A stretch of 64,000 bases of DNA from Coenobita brevimanus (lineage: Eukaryota > Arthropoda > Malacostraca > Decapoda > Coenobitidae): assembly GCA_032717465.1 (NCBI GenBank), contig CM064666.1, forward strand, positions 2,913,501 to 2,977,500, given 5' to 3'. The number at the start of each line of letters is the position of its first letter. Position 1 is the stretch's first letter. Positions 1-11,340 of the stretch are shown one piece after another. A program made the position numbers and the translations under genes. Under the pieces are notes generated by a model, which worked only from the letters and a program-made list of their open reading frames with translations, was not told where the DNA came from and searched no databases.

Positions 1-901
1 GTTCCCGCAACGCCAATCTTAGCAGTTATTTCAGCAAACAAGGGATGAGGCTATGGCACACCTAATGTCTGAATTGGCTCGTATCTCTGCCTGGGGTAAA
101 AATAATCTTGTTTTTAATGCATCTAAGGCTCAGTTCTTACACCTATCAACCCGTCAAAATCTTCCACAGGTATACCCACTAATCTTTAATAATATTCAGC
201 TTAATCCTGCATCATCCTTGAACATGTCTGGGGTTTCATTTACTCGGGACTTATCTTGGAAAGATCGTATTACATCTCTTGTAAAATCTGCTTCCAAGAG
301 ATTGGGTGTGCTAAGCTGACTCTGTTCTTTTTTTACCCCTGCACAATTGTTGACTCTATACAGGGGTTTATCCGCCCCTGTGTGGAGTACAACTCTCATG
401 TGTGGGGAGGCTCCCCACATACAGCTCTTCTCAATAGGGTGGAGTCAAAGGCTTTTCGTCTCATTAACTCTCCTCCTCTTACTGACTCCCTTCAACCTCT
501 GTCTCTTCACCGCACTGTTGCATCTTTATCTCTTTTCTGTCGCTACTTTAATGGTCACTGCTCCTCTGAACTGTCTGCATGCATTCCTCCACCTCTACGA
601 CGGGCGCGTAGCACCCGTCTAGCAGCAAACTCTCATCCCTTTTCTGTCCAACTCTCTAATGCAAGAGTTAACCGTAACTCCTAGTCCTTCATTTATGCAA
701 TAGGTCAACTCTTGAACTGTCTCCCTCTGTCTGTATTTCCTGCTGCCTATGATCTCCAGTCTTTCAAACGCAGTGTGTCCAGGCATTTCGAAATGAATGG
801 ATCTTGAATTTGGCTCTCTTTTGTATTTTGTTTTTCTCTTGGAGGGAACTGTTATTGCGGGCTCATGGCCTTTGGTTCCTTCTTCCTCGCATAAAAAAAA
901 A
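1..901 (+). mobile_element. LINE family A, 3' portion (Jockey-like), cut by window start
   Basis: This is the last part of a non-LTR retrotransposon ORF2 and its 3' UTR. The reading moves between frames, so the ORF is broken. Visible pieces run in the order of a Jockey-type RT thumb and C-terminal region: a segment near FNASKAQFLHLST, then LVKSASKRLGVL, LYTGFIRPCVEYNSHVWGGS and a C-terminal tail ending near 800. The 3' UTR ends in an A run at 892-901, which gives plus-strand orientation. The same tail recurs at 28485-29369, 34425-34871 and 52157-52595, so this is a dispersed family. The window begins inside the copy, so its 5' end is unknown. Frame breaks near 318 and 330 show it is dead. Jockey-like assignment rests on the layout of the thumb region and relatedness to family B. 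Confidence 0.85.
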
Positions 902-904
902 ATG

Positions 905-3127
905 CATGTCCACACAAATTACCAGATATACAAATATCAGAAAAAGAAGTCCAGGAAGAGTTATGTAAATTAGACAAAGGAAAAACATATGATCCTGACG
1001 AAATTTCAGGTTGGGTGCTACATTGAGTGTGCAGAAGAGTTATTCAAGGAATCCTTAGGTCAAGGTAAACTACCTGGTATTTGGAAGAAAGCAAACATTG
1101 TTCCCCTATTCAAGAAAGGGAATAGACAGAATCCACTCAACTACCAGCCAGTATCACTGACCAGTGTTGTAAGATACCAGAAAAGCTAATAAGAAAAGTT
1201 TGGGTAAACAATCTAGAAGAACACAGTATGAAAGAGTAACATAAAGGCAGTTCGGATTTAGAAAGGGAAAATCATGTGTTACTAATCTATTAACACCCGT
1301 CTCGCTAATTCTTATCAACCCAATTACCTTCCCTGAGTTATTTATTTGGACTTTTTATGTTAACATCAAGTTGATTTTTTGTTATCAGATGAAATGTTTC
1401 TGAGCTCGAACTCTTCATCATCCTCGTCTCTTTGTAATTTATGTCTCTTGGGTGTGTGTGAAGGCAGTGATAAGTCACCAACACTGTGGGAGGTAGACGG
1501 CGTGAATCCGCCATTGCTAGGTTGCAAACAAGAATTGAATTACTAAATATGCGGTATTTGGGAACTGCGGTGTGGCATGGTTTGGCAACAGAGCTAATGA
1601 TGTAGATTGTAGAGGGAAACCCCTGATGCTTCCTCGTGCTTGAAATTATGGTACAGAGACCCATCGGCTCCTATGAGGCGATCAGCGTGACCAGGGATGG
1701 CCTGCTCAGCTGAATGACTAAAAATGGGGTATTTGGCAACTGCGATGTGGCAGGGTTTGGCAACAGCCCCGATGATATTGAGGGAGACTCAGCGTTCCCA
1801 TGGAAATCACTGATGTTTCCTCATGCTTGAAATTATGGCGCCAAAACCCAACTCATCACCTCATATAAGGCGATCAGTGTGGCCAGGGGTGGCCTGCATA
1901 GCACCTAATATGAGGCGATGAGCACTGCAGGTGTTAAGCTACTATGACAGAGTTACAAAAACATTGCAGAGGAGAAAGATGGGTGGACAGTACCTATTAA
2001 GATTTCAAGAAACTACAGTATTTGACACAGTGCCACACCAAAGACCTTTATGGAAACTGTACCATCAAGGAGGATCCCAAGGTAACCTGTAATGCTGGAT
2101 GCAGGATTTACTCTGAAAAATGGAAATGTGAACAGTACTAAGGGGAAATTACTCATCATGGAGGGAAGTGACTAACGTAACGGAGTTCCACAGCGCTAAG
2201 TGCTGGCATCAATTACCATTTTACTATACTGTATATAAATGGCATAATAACAATGGAAATGGAAGCCATCTAATTATGTTTGCGGATCATGCAAAATACA
2301 AAGGGAAATTACTAACACAGATTCTTGCAGAGAGCTATAAGAAGAATTAAATAAACTTCATGAATGGAGCAATAAATGTCAAATGGAATTTAGTGTGGGC
2401 AAGTGCCATGTAATTAAGTTTGGTAAAAGTGGAGAAATACCAGACTGGGAATATAAGTTAGTAAGTTTAACTCTACACACATCAGAAAGGGAGAAGGACC
2501 TAGGGGTGATTATCAGTAACAGACTATCTCCAGCTGACCACATCAGTGAGAAGGTACGTAACATGTATACACTGCTTGCCAATATGAGAATAGCTTTCAC
2601 ATATATAAATGAAGACTTGCTGAGAAAGATAATAACATCATTCACAAGATCAGCCTTGGAGTATGCATCAGTAGATGGAATCCTCATCTCATAAAACACA
2701 AAGATATTACTGAAAAAGTACAATGGGCGCTACAAGATGGGTACCAAGCTTAAGGGATCTAAGCTACGAAGAAAGACTAGAAAAATTGAATCTACCAGCA
2801 CTACAGGAGAGAAGGAAAAGAGGAGACATGATTATGCTATATAAATGCATCTCAGGGAAAGAGAAAGTAGGCATAAATGAATAACCAATGGGGAAGCAAC
2901 AGCAAGAGGACACTGCAAAAAAACTACATAAAAAAAGAGGCGCTCAAGACGTAAGGAAATTCAGTTACCCAAGTAGGGCAACTGATCAGTGGAAATCACT
3001 ACCTAATGAAATAGTGTGTGCCAAAATAATTCATAAAATAAGGATATGTATGATAAAAATGGTTTAATACGCGGGACAGTACAAGCTTGACTCATTCCTG
3101 TAAAGATACAACGAACAATTAGGTAAC
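905..3127 (+). mobile_element. LINE family G, degraded RT region (CR1-like)
   Basis: A broken reverse transcriptase reads along the plus strand in several frames. Recognisable blocks are a pre-RT segment with EVQEELCKLDKGK at about 940, GIWKKANIVPLFKKGN at about 1079-1126, NLLSYYDRVTK spanning the MITE insertion, VFDTVPHQR at about 2015, a damaged motif C reading MFADHAK near 2278 (normally ADD), then KDLGVIISN at about 2497 and ISGKEKV near 2850. The KDLGV block and the leucine-rich C-terminal block are typical of CR1/Rex-type LINEs. The copy is 5' truncated at about 905, where family A's poly-A ends, and runs into an AC microsatellite at 3128. Replacement of the second catalytic Asp by His and the many stops show it is inactive. 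Clade placement is tentative. Confidence 0.75.
1294..1933. mobile_element. 640-bp TTAA-flanked MITE (piggyBac-like)
   Basis: The segment is bounded by TTAA at 1290-1293 and TTAA at 1934-1937. Its ends are short imperfect inverted repeats, CACCCGTCTCGCT at the left and CACCTGCAGTGCT read inward from the right. Removing it together with one TTAA restores the family G codons for NLLSYYD, so the empty site is visible in the same sequence. It carries no transposase. Inside lie two diverged direct copies of about 190 bp, each with a TTGGCAACAG block, a GCTTGAAATTATGG block and an AGGCGATCAG block (about 1550-1710 and 1730-1900). TTAA target duplication is the hallmark of piggyBac. The superfamily is inferred from that and the C-rich ends. 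Confidence 0.8.
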
Positions 3128-3128
3128 G

Positions 3129-3208
<80 letters not shown>
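3128..3208. repeat. (AC)n microsatellite
   Basis: An about 80-bp AC dinucleotide run with a single G interruption near 3153. It directly follows the end of LINE family G. The Cys-Val peptide read from the other strand is an artefact of the repeat. Confidence 0.98.
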
Positions 3209-3211
<3 letters not shown>

Positions 3212-4830
3212 TGCTTCACAAGCGCGGGTGTAATGAGGTCCTCGGGCTGACTGAGTTAATATGGACGTTGTATACTGTACGTGAGTGAGATCCACGGTGA
3301 CATAATGTTATGGGAGGCGTCTGGTAGCCGAAAGGTTTAATGAAGGCTATCAGCCATAGTCTTAAAATGTGGGCAGGCATTCACCTTGCTCTATCCGTAT
3401 TTTTTTATAATCTTAATGTACGAAAGGGAGGGCGTTCCCGTGAACGGGAGAGGATTACCACAGCGTAGTACTGGAAACCACAGGGAGTCTCATAGCACCC
3501 CTTTGCATGCCCCTTCGTCATATTACAGCAGCCTTGTGCGATGAAAACCATGTAGAATTTGGTGGACCGTGTGGTGTGTGTGATGGGAACTTTAAAGTAA
3601 TGATAAAAACATTGTGTAAAAAAAAAAAATAAGCGTTTAATATTTTTATCGTTTTACATGACTTCAACGCTCTCCGGAGATGGTTAATTTACGACGAGAC
3701 GAAAACAAAGATGAGATACTGTATCCACTTCCATTTAATTTATCACTATTTCTACTAAGCTGTTTATCAGATATGGTGCATGATACTTTTATAATTAGTT
3801 TGATTAGTTCATGAAATAATTCCTACAACAAAAGAATGGCCGAGTACTACCTAAACAGACGAATCGTGCACAGCCACTTAGTGTGAATTATGAAGTCTCA
3901 TGTTTGCGTTCGGTAAACTTTTACAAGCCCGCGCTGTTTGTTTTGGCTTGGCAATTCAATGTATTTTCTGGTGACTTTTAGTGTGATCTGAACGAATTTG
4001 ACTTTTATTTTCGGTGCTCTTGATTGGTTTTCAAATTAACCCCCCTCCCAAGTATCTTGGGGGACTGGTGGGATTTCTGGGTTCTGGGTGAGAAAAATGG
4101 CAAAAACATGCATTTGGGACAGAAACGTAGTCAGAATCGGTATGACCAGCCAAGGCGTATTCGTAGGGTTATTACTGACTGCATGAACTTCTTTGAAGCT
4201 AGGTCTGACACCGAATTTTTCCTACGGTACAGGTTCTCCAAAGCCAGTATCCATAGTTGCATACCTTTATACAGAATATTTTAGAACAAATGCCAGTCTC
4301 TAACAATAAAATAGGTAAGAATTGCTAACATTAAGAGATAATATTGTATGACAGTTTAGAAACTGTCATACGCTTTTCTTAAGATTTTTAATGTTAAAAT
4401 TAATCAGTGTTACCAACTGTTTGCCGTGCCTGCCCACACGAAGGGGTGCACTCTCACGTTTCCAAGATTACTACTTACGTTGAAAGTGTGAGCTTCCACT
4501 TGGAGCGAGGTGCAGAATGGGTAACCTCTGCCCTCAGTTGCAAGACTACGGGGTATATCTAACTGATCCAAATTAAAACGAACAGATTCCCCGGTTACTT
4601 GCTGAACCCACCAATAGGGATGACTAAATTACCAAAAATATGTATTCCATACTTATCATTAAAAAGGATTTATTAAGGAAGGGAGAAACGGAGGTCGTGA
4701 AGCAGAAAACATCTTCCCACACACAGTTCCAGAGCCACACTGAGAGCGAGATGGCTGGCAGTGTTACCCAAAAGAAATCATACAAAACACTAAGCTGAAG
4801 TTTAAAACCTGCTAAGCTACAGGTGAACAG
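3209..4830. other. Unassigned intergenic stretch
   Basis: No convincing gene is seen here apart from a possible Harbinger-like exon fragment near 4130-4290, listed separately. The rest is AT-rich unique-looking DNA with a short A run at 3618 and no terminal repeats that I could pair. Confidence 0.6.
4132..4284 (+). pseudogene. Possible PIF/Harbinger-like transposase N-terminal fragment
   Basis: A short open stretch encodes a basic segment followed by EFFLRYRFSKASIHS. That pattern, a charged run and then R-(Y/F)-R-(F/L)-S-K, resembles the N-terminal region of HARBI1-type proteins just before the helix-turn-helix. The frame stops at 4282. A GTAAG at 4315 could be a donor site, but no downstream nuclease domain follows. 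No Harbinger-type termini were found. It could equally be a chance ORF, so the call is weak. Confidence 0.3.
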
Positions 4831-4923
4831 CAGGGGTGGATCCAGGAATTATCGGTGGGGAAGGGGGGTCTGAACCGACCAAAGACTTGACACGACGTAT
4901 TGCAATGCCGAAAAGGCCTAATT

Positions 4924-5236
4924 CAGCGTTTCTTAACCTTTTCCGACCTCAGCACCCCCCTTGTAATAAGGTCTCAGTCCAGCACCCCTCTACATCTGGT
5001 TACTGGGACTGCAGTTGCTACACTACTGCAGGGTTAAAGTAAAGTGAAGTACTGCCTGACAGTTTATTTTATACTGACTCAAAAACAAAAAATCAAGGAT
5101 GCCAATACTAAGCAAATCCAGTAAGAAATAATATAATGCAGTATTTTCCAGCACCCCCTAAAATTGATTTCAGCACCCCCTAAAATTGATTTCAGCACCC
5201 CCTGGGGGTGCTAGCACCCCAGGTTAAGAATCGCTG
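4924..5236. mobile_element. 313-bp hAT MITE nested in the larger hAT element
   Basis: The ends are CAGCGTTTCTTAACCT and, read inward from the right, CAGCGATTCTTAACCT, one difference in 16. This CAG-GN-TTCT-AACC type of end is known from Charlie-like hAT elements. A perfect 8-bp target duplication GCCTAATT flanks it at 4916-4923 and 5237-5244. There is no coding capacity. A short direct repeat of the CAGCACCCCCTAAAATTGAT unit lies just inside the right end at about 5150-5200. Confidence 0.92.
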
Positions 5237-5942
5237 GCCTAATTAGTCCCCAGTATCTGTTCTGTTTATGCCCAACTTGTTACTGAGAATTTTATGTAAA
5301 TTCAGTAAATCTAAATACCAATATTGTCAGCAACCCAAGTGTACTGCCTGTAGAGTTTGTTCCATCATTCATATTAATTTTTCCTTTTTGCGGGGCTGCT
5401 GGTGTATCTAAAATTAGTTAAATGACATGAATATTCTGATCATATTCAGTCAACTATAGAAGAAAATGAATGAGTAACTGAAGAGACTACTGAAAGTGTT
5501 TATTGGCAAATTCAATTTATTGCGCAAACATTTTCATTCTTATATAACTTTAGACTAAGAATCTTGAGACAGAAGTCAGAAACTGCTTTACAGGCATACT
5601 TCAGAGCACCATGTTTAATTGCTTATGACATGTTATCCTTGCAATACTCTGCACATTAATAAATAACAGCTCTCTCTCTCTCTCTTTCTCTCTGCAACAT
5701 TTGTAACATTTAATATTTTTCACAGAAAAAAGCACCACTATAGGGAAAATGTTAATACCAACATGAACTGATGAATAATATATGTTTTCAAAATTTCAGA
5801 ATCTTAAAGTACTAGATCAGAGTACAAACACAGGCTGAGTCTTATATGTTTAAGTAACCTAACAATTAATGACCATTTCAGAGACTCTTAGATTACGATA
5901 CAGTATCAAGATGCCTTTTCTTTTTACTTGCAAATCTGTCAA

Positions 5943-6531
5943 TTACCTCCTAAATGTTGATTTAGTTTCAGGGTGAACATACATTAAAGCCAACCCTGTC
6001 AGCCGTTCATCATTCATCCTGTTGCGAAGGTAGTTCTTTAGAATCCTCAAGGCACTGAACAGCTCTCTCAGCAGGGCAAGTGGTGATAGGAACAGTGCAG
6101 AAGATGATAAGATTCTTGATATGCCCCAGCCTATCAGGGATGATATCACGAGCCTCCAATGGTGTTGTTGGAGACTTTTCAAGACCAGAGCAGAATTCCT
6201 TTCACTGCATGTATTGCAGCTTCATTTCCTCTTCATCTGGACTACCCAGCACGGAGTTGTACAGCTGTATGCTGTTCTTTACACCATTCCATTAAAAATG
6301 TGGCAATTTTGCTGGAACGAATGCCATCATCTTGCTGACAAGAATTCTGTGAGATGTAACGTGACTCTCAATACCTTCAGTCACTGTATCCAGACAGGGG
6401 TACCACACAGCTCGCTTGAAATAATCATCTGCATTACCAGCAGGTACATTATTTCGATCTCTCTGACGAGCTGCGAGTCTAGGGCCAAATTCTGTGCAGT
6501 AGTGTAGGGACCATAATCTGCATCCTCCCAT
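5943..6531 (-). pseudogene. hAT transposase, C-terminal remnants
   Basis: Two minus-strand pieces in different frames fit together as a hAT transposase. The upstream piece (6531-6292) contains RLAARQRDRNNVPAGNADDY and then YFKRAVWYPCLD, as in the region before the dimerisation domain of ZMYM-like hAT proteins. The downstream piece (6182-5943) contains LRELFSALRILKNYLRNRM and then ERLTGLALMYVH. That is the hATC dimerisation signature, in which S-(A/T)-L-R-x-I-K-x-(Y/W)-L-R precedes an R-L-x-G-L-A-L block. A frame break near 6200-6290 and missing catalytic segments make it a pseudogene. It lies inside the flanking hAT termini, which supports both calls. Confidence 0.82.
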
Positions 6532-6665
6532 TCATCTGTGTCTCCCCAGCATTGTAGTGTTTATTTCACAGAAGTGACACTTTCAACTACATCTACTAGG
6601 TCTCTCTCTCTCTCTCTGGCCTGTGGGGGGATGCATCCCCCCCTGGATCCATCCCTTATGAACAG

Positions 6666-7342
6666 AAGTAAATTTTGCCCTAACTGGACTTCGAAAGGCG
6701 CCATATATAGAGAAAAATGTAAGACTTTTCGCACTATCTTTTTATGAAAAATGCTAGATCATGCGACAAATTGATAAATTAGCAACACATGGGTAGTGAG
6801 CTTGCTATCTGGTAGGTCAGGCTGCCAGATGTTCCCAAGCTAAAATTTAGTTCACTTTCTGTTTTAGTTGTATTTCCGTAATGAAGTGTATAATATATAA
6901 TTAATATTTCTGGATACTCTAATCACGAGGTTCATATGACAAATATAGTTGCATAGTATTACAGTACGGGGTGCAATGATGGTGGCCGGATCCAGCTTGG
7001 CTGACACGAACATGATACATAAAGAGGGTCTAGAAAAAAAAAATGGCCTAAAAATATCTCATAAAGGACACTAGACGAGGGAATCTCGGGAGATCATCAA
7101 GGGATAGATCCTAGGAACGCACATGCGTATCCCATTGGTTCTAGGAGGCTGCAAAGGGCTCATTACAGATCAGTCCCTCAGTAATGCAGGAAGTAAATAA
7201 CTCAATGACACTGGGTATTCTAGGCCGGCCCTCTAAGAGAGATCGGTAAATATACAAGTCAGCAACGTACCGTAATCGTCGTCATCCAAACATCTTCGTA
7301 CCAACGAGTTAATTCATCCATGTATCCACATCTTTTATATAT
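6666..7342. other. No gene seen
   Basis: Unique-looking AT-rich sequence between the hAT element and the 5' LTR of Gypsy-1. The last about 12 bases (ending TTTTATATAT at 7342) appear to be the upstream half of the polypyrimidine tract that originally preceded the P450 splice acceptor now at 12794-12803. Confidence 0.5.
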
Positions 7343-8130
7343 TGTTACATAGCCTATGATTTCATCATCCTTTGTGTAATTTTAACGCACAGTATGCTGC
7401 ATGTTTGATCACGAGCGTGTTCTGCCTCAGTTCCCCCTTCTACCGTTATAGTAGAGTAAGTCGTCCTTTCTGTTGTTCAGAGCAGGATTGTCAACTCTTT
7501 GTCCCCTATGGCTTCATTTGCGCGTCCTTCTTACAAGTTGTATCAAGCTCTGCCGGCCCCTATATAATGAGCTCAGTCTCTACATCATTGCCACTTAGAT
7601 CTGCTCCTCATTTTGCTCACATCTCTGTCCTCCCCTGTACAGTTATTATTATTGTGAGTGCTCAGGAAGTCTCCAACCATCTAGCAGCTGGGTGTAATTT
7701 GAGTATAACTGTTGTTGCATTTTTTCTTGTACTGTGTAGCATAAGGTTAATTCTTAGGCCTAGTAAGGTTTTTGTAATTTATGTAAGGTTCTTATTGTCA
7801 GCCATCATTAATAATATTTTGTATCTGTAATAATATATCTGGCATTCACTGAGTATTATCTGGTATCTCATTTTAACAGGGCTGACTTAGATAAATTTCC
7901 TCATGCTAATTTCGTGTTAATAGAGGCTATTGCAGTTAACCATATATTTAACCTGTTTTTTGCCATTACATTATCCCTATGAGTCCTGAATGTTTCGTTG
8001 TTAGTTTGAGCATTAAACTTTAACTTGTAATTTTACCTAACTCTTTTGTTTTGAACCTGGAACTTTACGGGACAGTAGTGATTTTAGTATTCTCACTTAA
8101 AGTGTACATTATCTTCTCTGTTACATAACA
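7343..8130 (+). repeat. Gypsy-1 5' LTR
   Basis: Begins TGTTACATAG and ends ATAACA, the usual TG...CA ends. It matches 12004-12793 along its whole length with only scattered differences. The open frame at 7372-7830 is non-coding LTR sequence and recurs in shortened form in the 3' LTR. Confidence 0.93.
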
Positions 8131-8134
8131 TAAA

Positions 8135-8152
8135 TTTGGCGACCTCTTATCA
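8135..8152 (+). promoter_or_regulatory. Gypsy-1 primer binding site (tentative)
   Basis: TTTGGCGACCTC starts four bases after the LTR end. TGG followed by a GC-rich block is the expected form of a tRNA 3'-end complement. I cannot assign the tRNA without a search. Confidence 0.5.
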
Positions 8153-8211
8153 GGATATTCAGGATATTATCATAAGGATATTGCTTGATATTTTGTGACT
8201 GTGATTTATTC

Positions 8212-9345
8212 ATGATGTCTACTATTACTACACTTGATGAAGCCAAAGATTTTTTGTCAAATATGCAAACAGTGTGTGATGTAAAAAACAGAACAAAGAA
8301 TGAACTTAAGCTTGTTGCTCAACAATTGGGAATTGCAGTTCACTCTCATCATTCTAAAGATCAAATTGTTGGCATGATTAATAAGAGCTTGTTTAATGTA
8401 ACTCCTCCAAATGAGCAAACGCAGATTGAAATAGCTAAGTTACAGCTAGCCCTGCAGGAGGCTCGTGTTAAGGAGGCTGAATTTCAAGCAAATGCTAAGG
8501 AGGCTGAATCTCAAGCTCGGATTCAGGAGGCACAGATACAATCTCAGGCACAAATTGAACTAGCTAGGATTCAGGCAGACCATGAGTATCGCATGAAACA
8601 AGGTGGAACTGGATCATCTAGCTCTGATGATTTTGATGTGGCTAAAAATGTTAAACTTGTTCCTCCTTTTTATGAATCTGATTTAACAAAGTATTTTCAG
8701 TTGTTTGAGAGGGTAGCTACAGGTTTTTATTGGCCCAAAAAGTATTGGCCAGTACTCCTTCAAACTCTTCTCACCGGTAAAGCTCAAGTAACTTATGCAT
8801 CTTTGCCTCAGGATCAATGTGATAATTATGATGTAGTTAAGAGCTTGATTCTTAAGGCCTATGAGCTTGTTCCTGAAGCCTATAGAGTAAAATTTAGGAC
8901 AACTTATAAGCAAGATAAGCAATCCCATGTTGAGTATGCAAAAATCAAAGAAGATCTGTTAGAGCAGTGGTTAAATTCTAAGAATGTGGATTCTGATTTT
9001 GGTAAATTTAAGTAGATGATTTTGCTGGAGGACTTCAAGAGGTGTGTTAATAAAGATGTAAGCCTATATCTTGATGAGAGAAGAATCGATAATTTGTCTG
9101 ATGCTGCAGTTTTAGCTGATGAATATGTTCTCACTCACAAGAGATATTCTAAAGAAAAAGGGAAAGCTGAGAGTAAGTACGTTGCCTCTACTCAGAGTAC
9201 AGGTAACAGGAAAGAGAATAAAGATGATGTTTCTCAGGAAGTAAATACCAGCTTCACCTCTAGATTTCAGAAAAGTAAATGTACTTATTGTAGTAAGCTT
9301 GGTCATACTACGGAGAAATGTTGCAGGAGACAGCGTGATGTGAAC
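8212..9345 (+). pseudogene. gag: Gypsy-1 gag (SCAN-like capsid region, CCHC knuckle, internal stop)
   Basis: The structural protein would package element RNA in cytoplasmic particles. The start at 8212 (first Met of the MMSTITTL run) is chosen over the Met at 8185 because the intervening residues look like leader. An N-terminal helical part is followed by a Q/A/E-rich coiled-coil-like stretch (about residues 80-130). Next comes a capsid block with LKAYELVPEAYRVKF, MILLEDFKRCV and AAVLADEYVLTHK, the kind of segment from which the vertebrate SCAN domain is believed to have arisen in Gmr1-like elements. An in-frame TAG at 9013-9015 splits this block, and the same frame simply continues after it. 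A zinc knuckle, C-x2-C-x4-H-x4-C, lies at 9280-9321. The stop is probably a mutated sense codon, though readthrough cannot be excluded. Confidence 0.85.
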
Positions 9346-9960
9346 AAAAAGGAGTCTTTAAATATTCAGTCAATTGGTCTAGTGTCCACCCTTGAGAGTT
9401 CCCAGAATTCTTTAACTGAGTTAACGGAACCTGCTTTGAGGGGTAACTTAAATTCTCATGATGGAGCTCCTCTTTTGAGCAGTAACGTGGGTGACACTCT
9501 CAAGAGTTCATGTGCTAATTTCCTGTCTGATGGTTTTGTCAGTCCTCTGGACAGTAATGACAGGAAATCAGTTAAAATATATCGTGATACAGGTGCTTGC
9601 CATTCCCTTATGCTGACCAGTGTTCTAGGCTCTAATGTTAATTCCTCTGATGAAACTGTAATCTTACAAGGCGTAGGGAATAATTACTTCTCTGTCCCTC
9701 TGTGCAGAGTGAATTTAGAGTCTGGTTTTGTTAATGGTTCCGTTATGGTTGGGTTGATTGAGACACTCCCAATGTCAGGTGCAACTTTCTTACTTGGAAA
9801 TGATATTGGTGGAAGTCAAGTGTGTCCAGCTCCTCAGTTGTCTAGTGAGCCAGTGGCTGGGGCCCAGGATTGTGATGTCCCTGATGTGTTCCCTGCATGT
9901 GCTGTCACTAGGGCTAAGTCTAAAGTTACTGGTGATTTAGAGGAAAATGATGATGATGAT
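9346..9960 (+). pseudogene. Gypsy-1 protease domain
   Basis: In the same open frame as the second half of gag, the motif YRDTGACHSLM places the catalytic Asp at 9586-9588. It is followed by a flap-like glycine segment (LQGVGNNYFSVPL) and a later TFLLGNDIGG motif that matches the L-L-G-x-D-(I/L) block of Gypsy retropepsins. The domain itself is uninterrupted. It would cleave the Gag-Pol polyprotein. Downstream, an acidic linker leads into the integrase. Confidence 0.88.
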
Positions 9961-11340
9961 GTTATCCTAGCTGACACTTTTCTTGCTAATTTGGACCACT
10001 CACCAGATGAGGCAGTACCCCGTAGTGTTGATAATTTGTCTCGTCAAGAGTTGGTTGAGTTGCAGGTTGCTGACCCTGAGTTGAAAGGTCTAGCTAACTT
10101 TGCTTGCAGTGAGGAAGAGTCAGCTGGTGCTTCTACTTGTTATTATATAAAGTCAGGAGTACTTATGAGGAAGTGGAGACCCCCAACAGCATCAGCCGAC
10201 TGTGAATGGGAGGTTGTACATCAAGTTGTCATCCCTCGTGTTTGTAGGCAGGATATCATTAGAGTGGCTCATGATTCCAGTTTGGCAGGACACCTTGGAG
10301 TGAGGAAGACTGTGGCACACATTTTGAAACACTTCTACTGGCCAGGTATCTTCAGGGATGTTTCCTGGTATTGTAAGTCTTGTCACACCTGTCAAGTTGT
10401 GGGGAAGTGTAATCAGACCGAAAAGGTTGCACCTCTAGTTCCCATTCCTCCTTTTGAGGCGCCTTTCACCCGTGTGTTGGTGGATATTGTGGGCCCTCTT
10501 CCTAAGACTTCTTCAGGATTTTCTAATGTGTTGACCCTGATTAATATGGCTACTCGTTATCCTGAAGCCATTCCACTTAAAAATATCTCAGCAAAGAACG
10601 TGGTTAAGGAAATGCTAGGGTTCTTCACAAAGTTTGGTCTGCCCAAGGAGGTACAGTCAGACCGGGAAGTAATTTCATGTCAAACGTTTTCAAGCAGTCT
10701 CTGAAAGAGTTGGGCATCACCCAGATCACGTCTTCAGCTTACCATCCCCAGACCCAAGGAGCGTTGGAGAGATATCATCAAACACTCAAATCGATGCTCA
10801 AGAAATACTGTTTGGAACATCAGAAAGACTGGGATAAAGGTCTTCCATTTGTTGTATTTGCCACAAGAGAATCTCCAAATGAATTACTGGGCTTCTCACC
10901 TTCTGAACTACTATTTGGCCATGAAGTAAGAGGACCCCTTAAGTTACTCAAGGAATGCTGGCTGTCGGAGGAAGATGACATCAACCTGCTGGTGAATGTG
11001 ATGAAGTTCAAAGAACGGCTGTCCACAGCTTTACAGCTGGCGAGAGAGAATTTAGGAGCTGCTCAGGAGAAGATGAAGACTTGGTATGATAAGAAGTCCA
11101 GGTTACGCCACTTTCAGCCAGGAGATCAGGTTTTGATTCTGCTACCAGTTCATGGGCAACCTCTTCAAGCCAAGTTTAGTGGTCCTTATTTCGTGGAGAA
11201 GAAACTCAGTGATGTCAACTATGTCATCGCCACACCAGATCGTAGAAAGAAGAAGCAACTATGTCACATCAACATGCTAAAGTTATATCACAGGCGGGAC
11301 GAAAATAATCCAGTCTACACTGTAGCTGTTCCACCCGAGT
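9961..11340 (+). pseudogene. Gypsy-1 integrase, placed directly after protease
   Basis: Integrase joins element DNA to the chromosome. The zinc-binding H-x-H...C-x2-C part is at about 10267-10395, with HDSSLAGHLG and CKSCHTCQ. The core begins near 10465 with RVLVDIVGPLPKTSSG (first Asp). The second Asp is in VQSDRE near 10650, and the glutamate lies in AYHPQTQGALERYHQTLKSM near 10737-10795. A one-base frame change near 10665 separates the second Asp from the rest: the upstream frame ends at 10704 and the downstream frame opens before 10677. The C-terminal GPY/F-type segment KFSGPYFVEKKL is near 11170-11205. All three catalytic acidic residues are present as codons. What is unusual is that RT follows rather than precedes it. 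Confidence 0.92.

Larger units (their letters stand above)
4831..6657 (-). mobile_element. Decayed hAT element with 8-bp target duplication
   Basis: The left end reads CAGGGGTGGATCCAGG from 4831. The right end read inward is AAGGGATGGATCCAGG, matching at 14 of 16 positions. The flanks are GTGAACAG (4823-4830) and ATGAACAG (6658-6665), an 8-bp target duplication with one change, which is the hAT size. The interior holds hAT transposase remnants on the minus strand at 5943-6531 and a nested MITE at 4924-5236. CT runs occur at 5671-5692 and 6602-6617. At 1.8 kb it is shorter than a typical autonomous hAT, and the outermost bases of the right end have decayed. Confidence 0.8.

Noticed and set aside
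3003..3206. Cys-Val repeat ORF
   Set aside because: AC microsatellite artefact.
7372..7830. 152-codon ORF
   Set aside because: It lies inside the Gypsy-1 5' LTR and recurs in shortened form in the 3' LTR (12229-12492). No coding motif was seen.
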